64,000 bases of DNA from Macropodus opercularis. Lineage: Eukaryota; Chordata; Actinopteri; Anabantiformes; Osphronemidae. Each line of letters opens with the position of its first letter. Position 1 is the stretch's first letter. A program made the translations under genes and the position numbers. The stretch is taken from positions 1,654,501-1,718,500 of the forward strand of contig JAUCMP010000026.1 in the NCBI GenBank assembly GCA_030770545.1. Direction: 5' to 3'. The notes under the pieces were generated by a model. That model was not told the DNA's origin, made no database searches, and was given only the letters and a program-made list of their open reading frames with translations. Of the stretch, positions 62,640-64,000 are shown one piece after another.

Positions 62640-62890
62640 ATGCTGCATTATGTGAATTTCCATGTCTCATTAGCCTGGAAAAATCCAGCAGTTGACCTTT
62701 GGTCCAAACTGGAATATTTGAGGGTTGTCACAGAGAATGAAGACTAATGACTGTGGAGATGCCCCGATATTTACAGCATGTTTACCTAGATAATGATGTT
62801 CCAATTAGCCACAGTTGTAATTTAGTTCACTGCTAATTAGCAAAATGTTATCATGCTGAAATGAGCTGGAGAAATGATAAACATACCTGC
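62640..62890. promoter_or_regulatory. candidate conserved noncoding element
   Basis: Smooth motif-rich sequence with GTCTCATTAGCCTGG, TGACCTTTGGTCC (a nuclear-receptor type word), GATGTTCCAATTAGCC, CACTGCTAATTAGC and ATGTTATCATG. Three ATTAG cores recur on the same strand within about 180 bases. There is no coding frame. It is one of the better enhancer candidates by motif content. Confidence 0.4.
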
Positions 62891-63659
62891 AGGGCAGCAG
62901 CATAGCGTCCAGCAGCCGTACTCAGACGCAGCGCATGCAGCTCTGACCTGCAGCAAAGAGGAACGTTCATCCAGGTTCGCTTTCCCAGTCAGGAGGTGGG
63001 ACGTTGTGGAAAAGGCCTGTGCATGGTCATGTAACTTTCCAGGGTTGTGTCCCCTATTTGAATTCTTGTGCTTCTAATGGAGACAAAAAAGCATAAAAAC
63101 AAATAATCAACAGAAGCAAAGAGAAAAACTTTAAGAGGATTATTTAATTATGTAAAGCTTCTTAAGTCTATAAAAGATATTCTCACCTTCCTTGCTGGAT
63201 ATGTTGCCATAGTTTCTCAAATTATGGATATTTTTACCAGATATTATCGACAGTTATTTTTAAATTGAGTGCAAAGACTAATGATCATGTAGCTTCAGGT
63301 GATTAGACTTCAAGCAGCACCTCTGACTCGTTTCATAAAGTGTCTTCGTCTTTCCATTATTGACTTTAGGTTTTTTGTGTTACTGATTAAAGTCTGACTA
63401 ATATTTCTAATGCTCTTCTACTATCTAACGTCAGGTTCATAATCATTTTCCTTCCACTCATTTTCTGTGAAGCAATAAGTGTAAAATCAATTTTTATTAT
63501 CTTTTGCAACATGAACGTGTCTTTCTGGAGGTTTCCAGGCATTTATCTACCCCAGACGCTTCCACCCTTTCAGTTCGTAGAGGACTTAGAAAGGTGTCCA
63601 AACTGCAGTTGTGTGTTTTTTCAGGAGCAGCTGTGGAATGATATTGACTTTCCTGGGAT
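62891..63659 (+). other. putative intron 1, no exon recognised
   Basis: AT-rich in the second half; nothing specific is recognised. Confidence 0.4.
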
Positions 63660-63875
63660 GGATTAGTCACAGAGGAACCAGGGAAGGAAATTAGTATTCT
63701 GCATCACGGCCGTAGTGGTCTCTCATTTCGCCTCTAAATTTCATCATGTTTTGCTGAATCAATGATTGAGAGCTAAAGGACCCTATCACAGCATATTTGG
63801 AGGATGGGTTATTGTCCTGTGAAGTCTCACTGCAAACTGAATTTATGGTAACAACTTTAAATGCTTTCATCACTG
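63660..63875. promoter_or_regulatory. candidate conserved noncoding element at the window edge
   Basis: The block has GGAAATTAGTATTCTGC, GCTGAATCAATGATTGAGAG (imperfectly palindromic), GGGTTATTGTCC and GAATTTATGGTAAC. It has no simple repeats. It partly coincides with a 102-codon minus-strand frame (63691-63999) that has no domain and a repeat-derived HTHT stretch. Confidence 0.3.
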
Positions 63876-64000
63876 TGTGAGTGTGCGAGCGCGTTGTTGT
63901 GTGTGTGTTTATTCTTTGCACCGTTGTTTTGGCGACTCTCCTGGGAAGAAGTGAGGGCGTTATTAGCATCTGAAAGCAGGGCAGGAAGAAGCGCGGCACA

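Overview
The window reads as vertebrate nuclear DNA, most likely from a ray-finned fish. I base that on four things: moderate GC with scattered CpG, long stretches with no sustained coding frame, many homeodomain/POU-type AT-rich motif clusters, and two remnants that look like families common in teleosts (an internally deleted Tc1/mariner-type element and an L2-type LINE). There are no bacterial-style operons, no CRISPR array, no rRNA and no tRNA gene that I can recognise. The open frames present are short and mutually overlapping, as expected by chance. The longest, at about 5,943-6,670, come from a 7-bp repeat that lacks stops in several frames.

Layout. 1-5,954: apparently intergenic, no gene I can defend. 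5,955-6,535: a striking minisatellite of 83 pyrimidine-rich heptamers with no loss of phase and a 12-heptamer (84 bp) higher-order pattern. 6,536-14,220: apparently intergenic or upstream DNA with a pair of diverged duplicate segments (8,621 and 10,103). About 14,221-14,781: a CpG-dense promoter/5'UTR-like block ending in the only convincing coding exon, 14,724-14,781 on the plus strand. It encodes a short hydrophobic leader and stops at a consensus GTAAGT donor in phase 1. 14,782-64,000: interpreted as the first, very long intron of that gene (at least about 49 kb). It holds a Z-DNA-prone stretch fused to a C-run/CA microsatellite, a Tc1/mariner-type non-autonomous element (20,447-20,965), an L2-like LINE remnant (about 28,830-29,860), a perfect 21-bp hairpin (37,510-37,556), and about a dozen motif-rich blocks that are candidate conserved noncoding elements (enhancers).

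How the parts fit: the simplest model is one gene on the plus strand. It would encode a secreted or membrane protein, with its promoter and signal-peptide exon near 14.7 kb and a regulatory-rich first intron filling the rest of the window. Gene identity cannot be fixed from 19 residues. The enhancer calls rest on base composition and motif content only and have not been tested by cross-species alignment. I did not find a new biological system. The most checkable sequence-level oddities are the heptamer array, the 21-bp hairpin, the tandem octamer and GGATTA motif pairs, and the duplicated segments.
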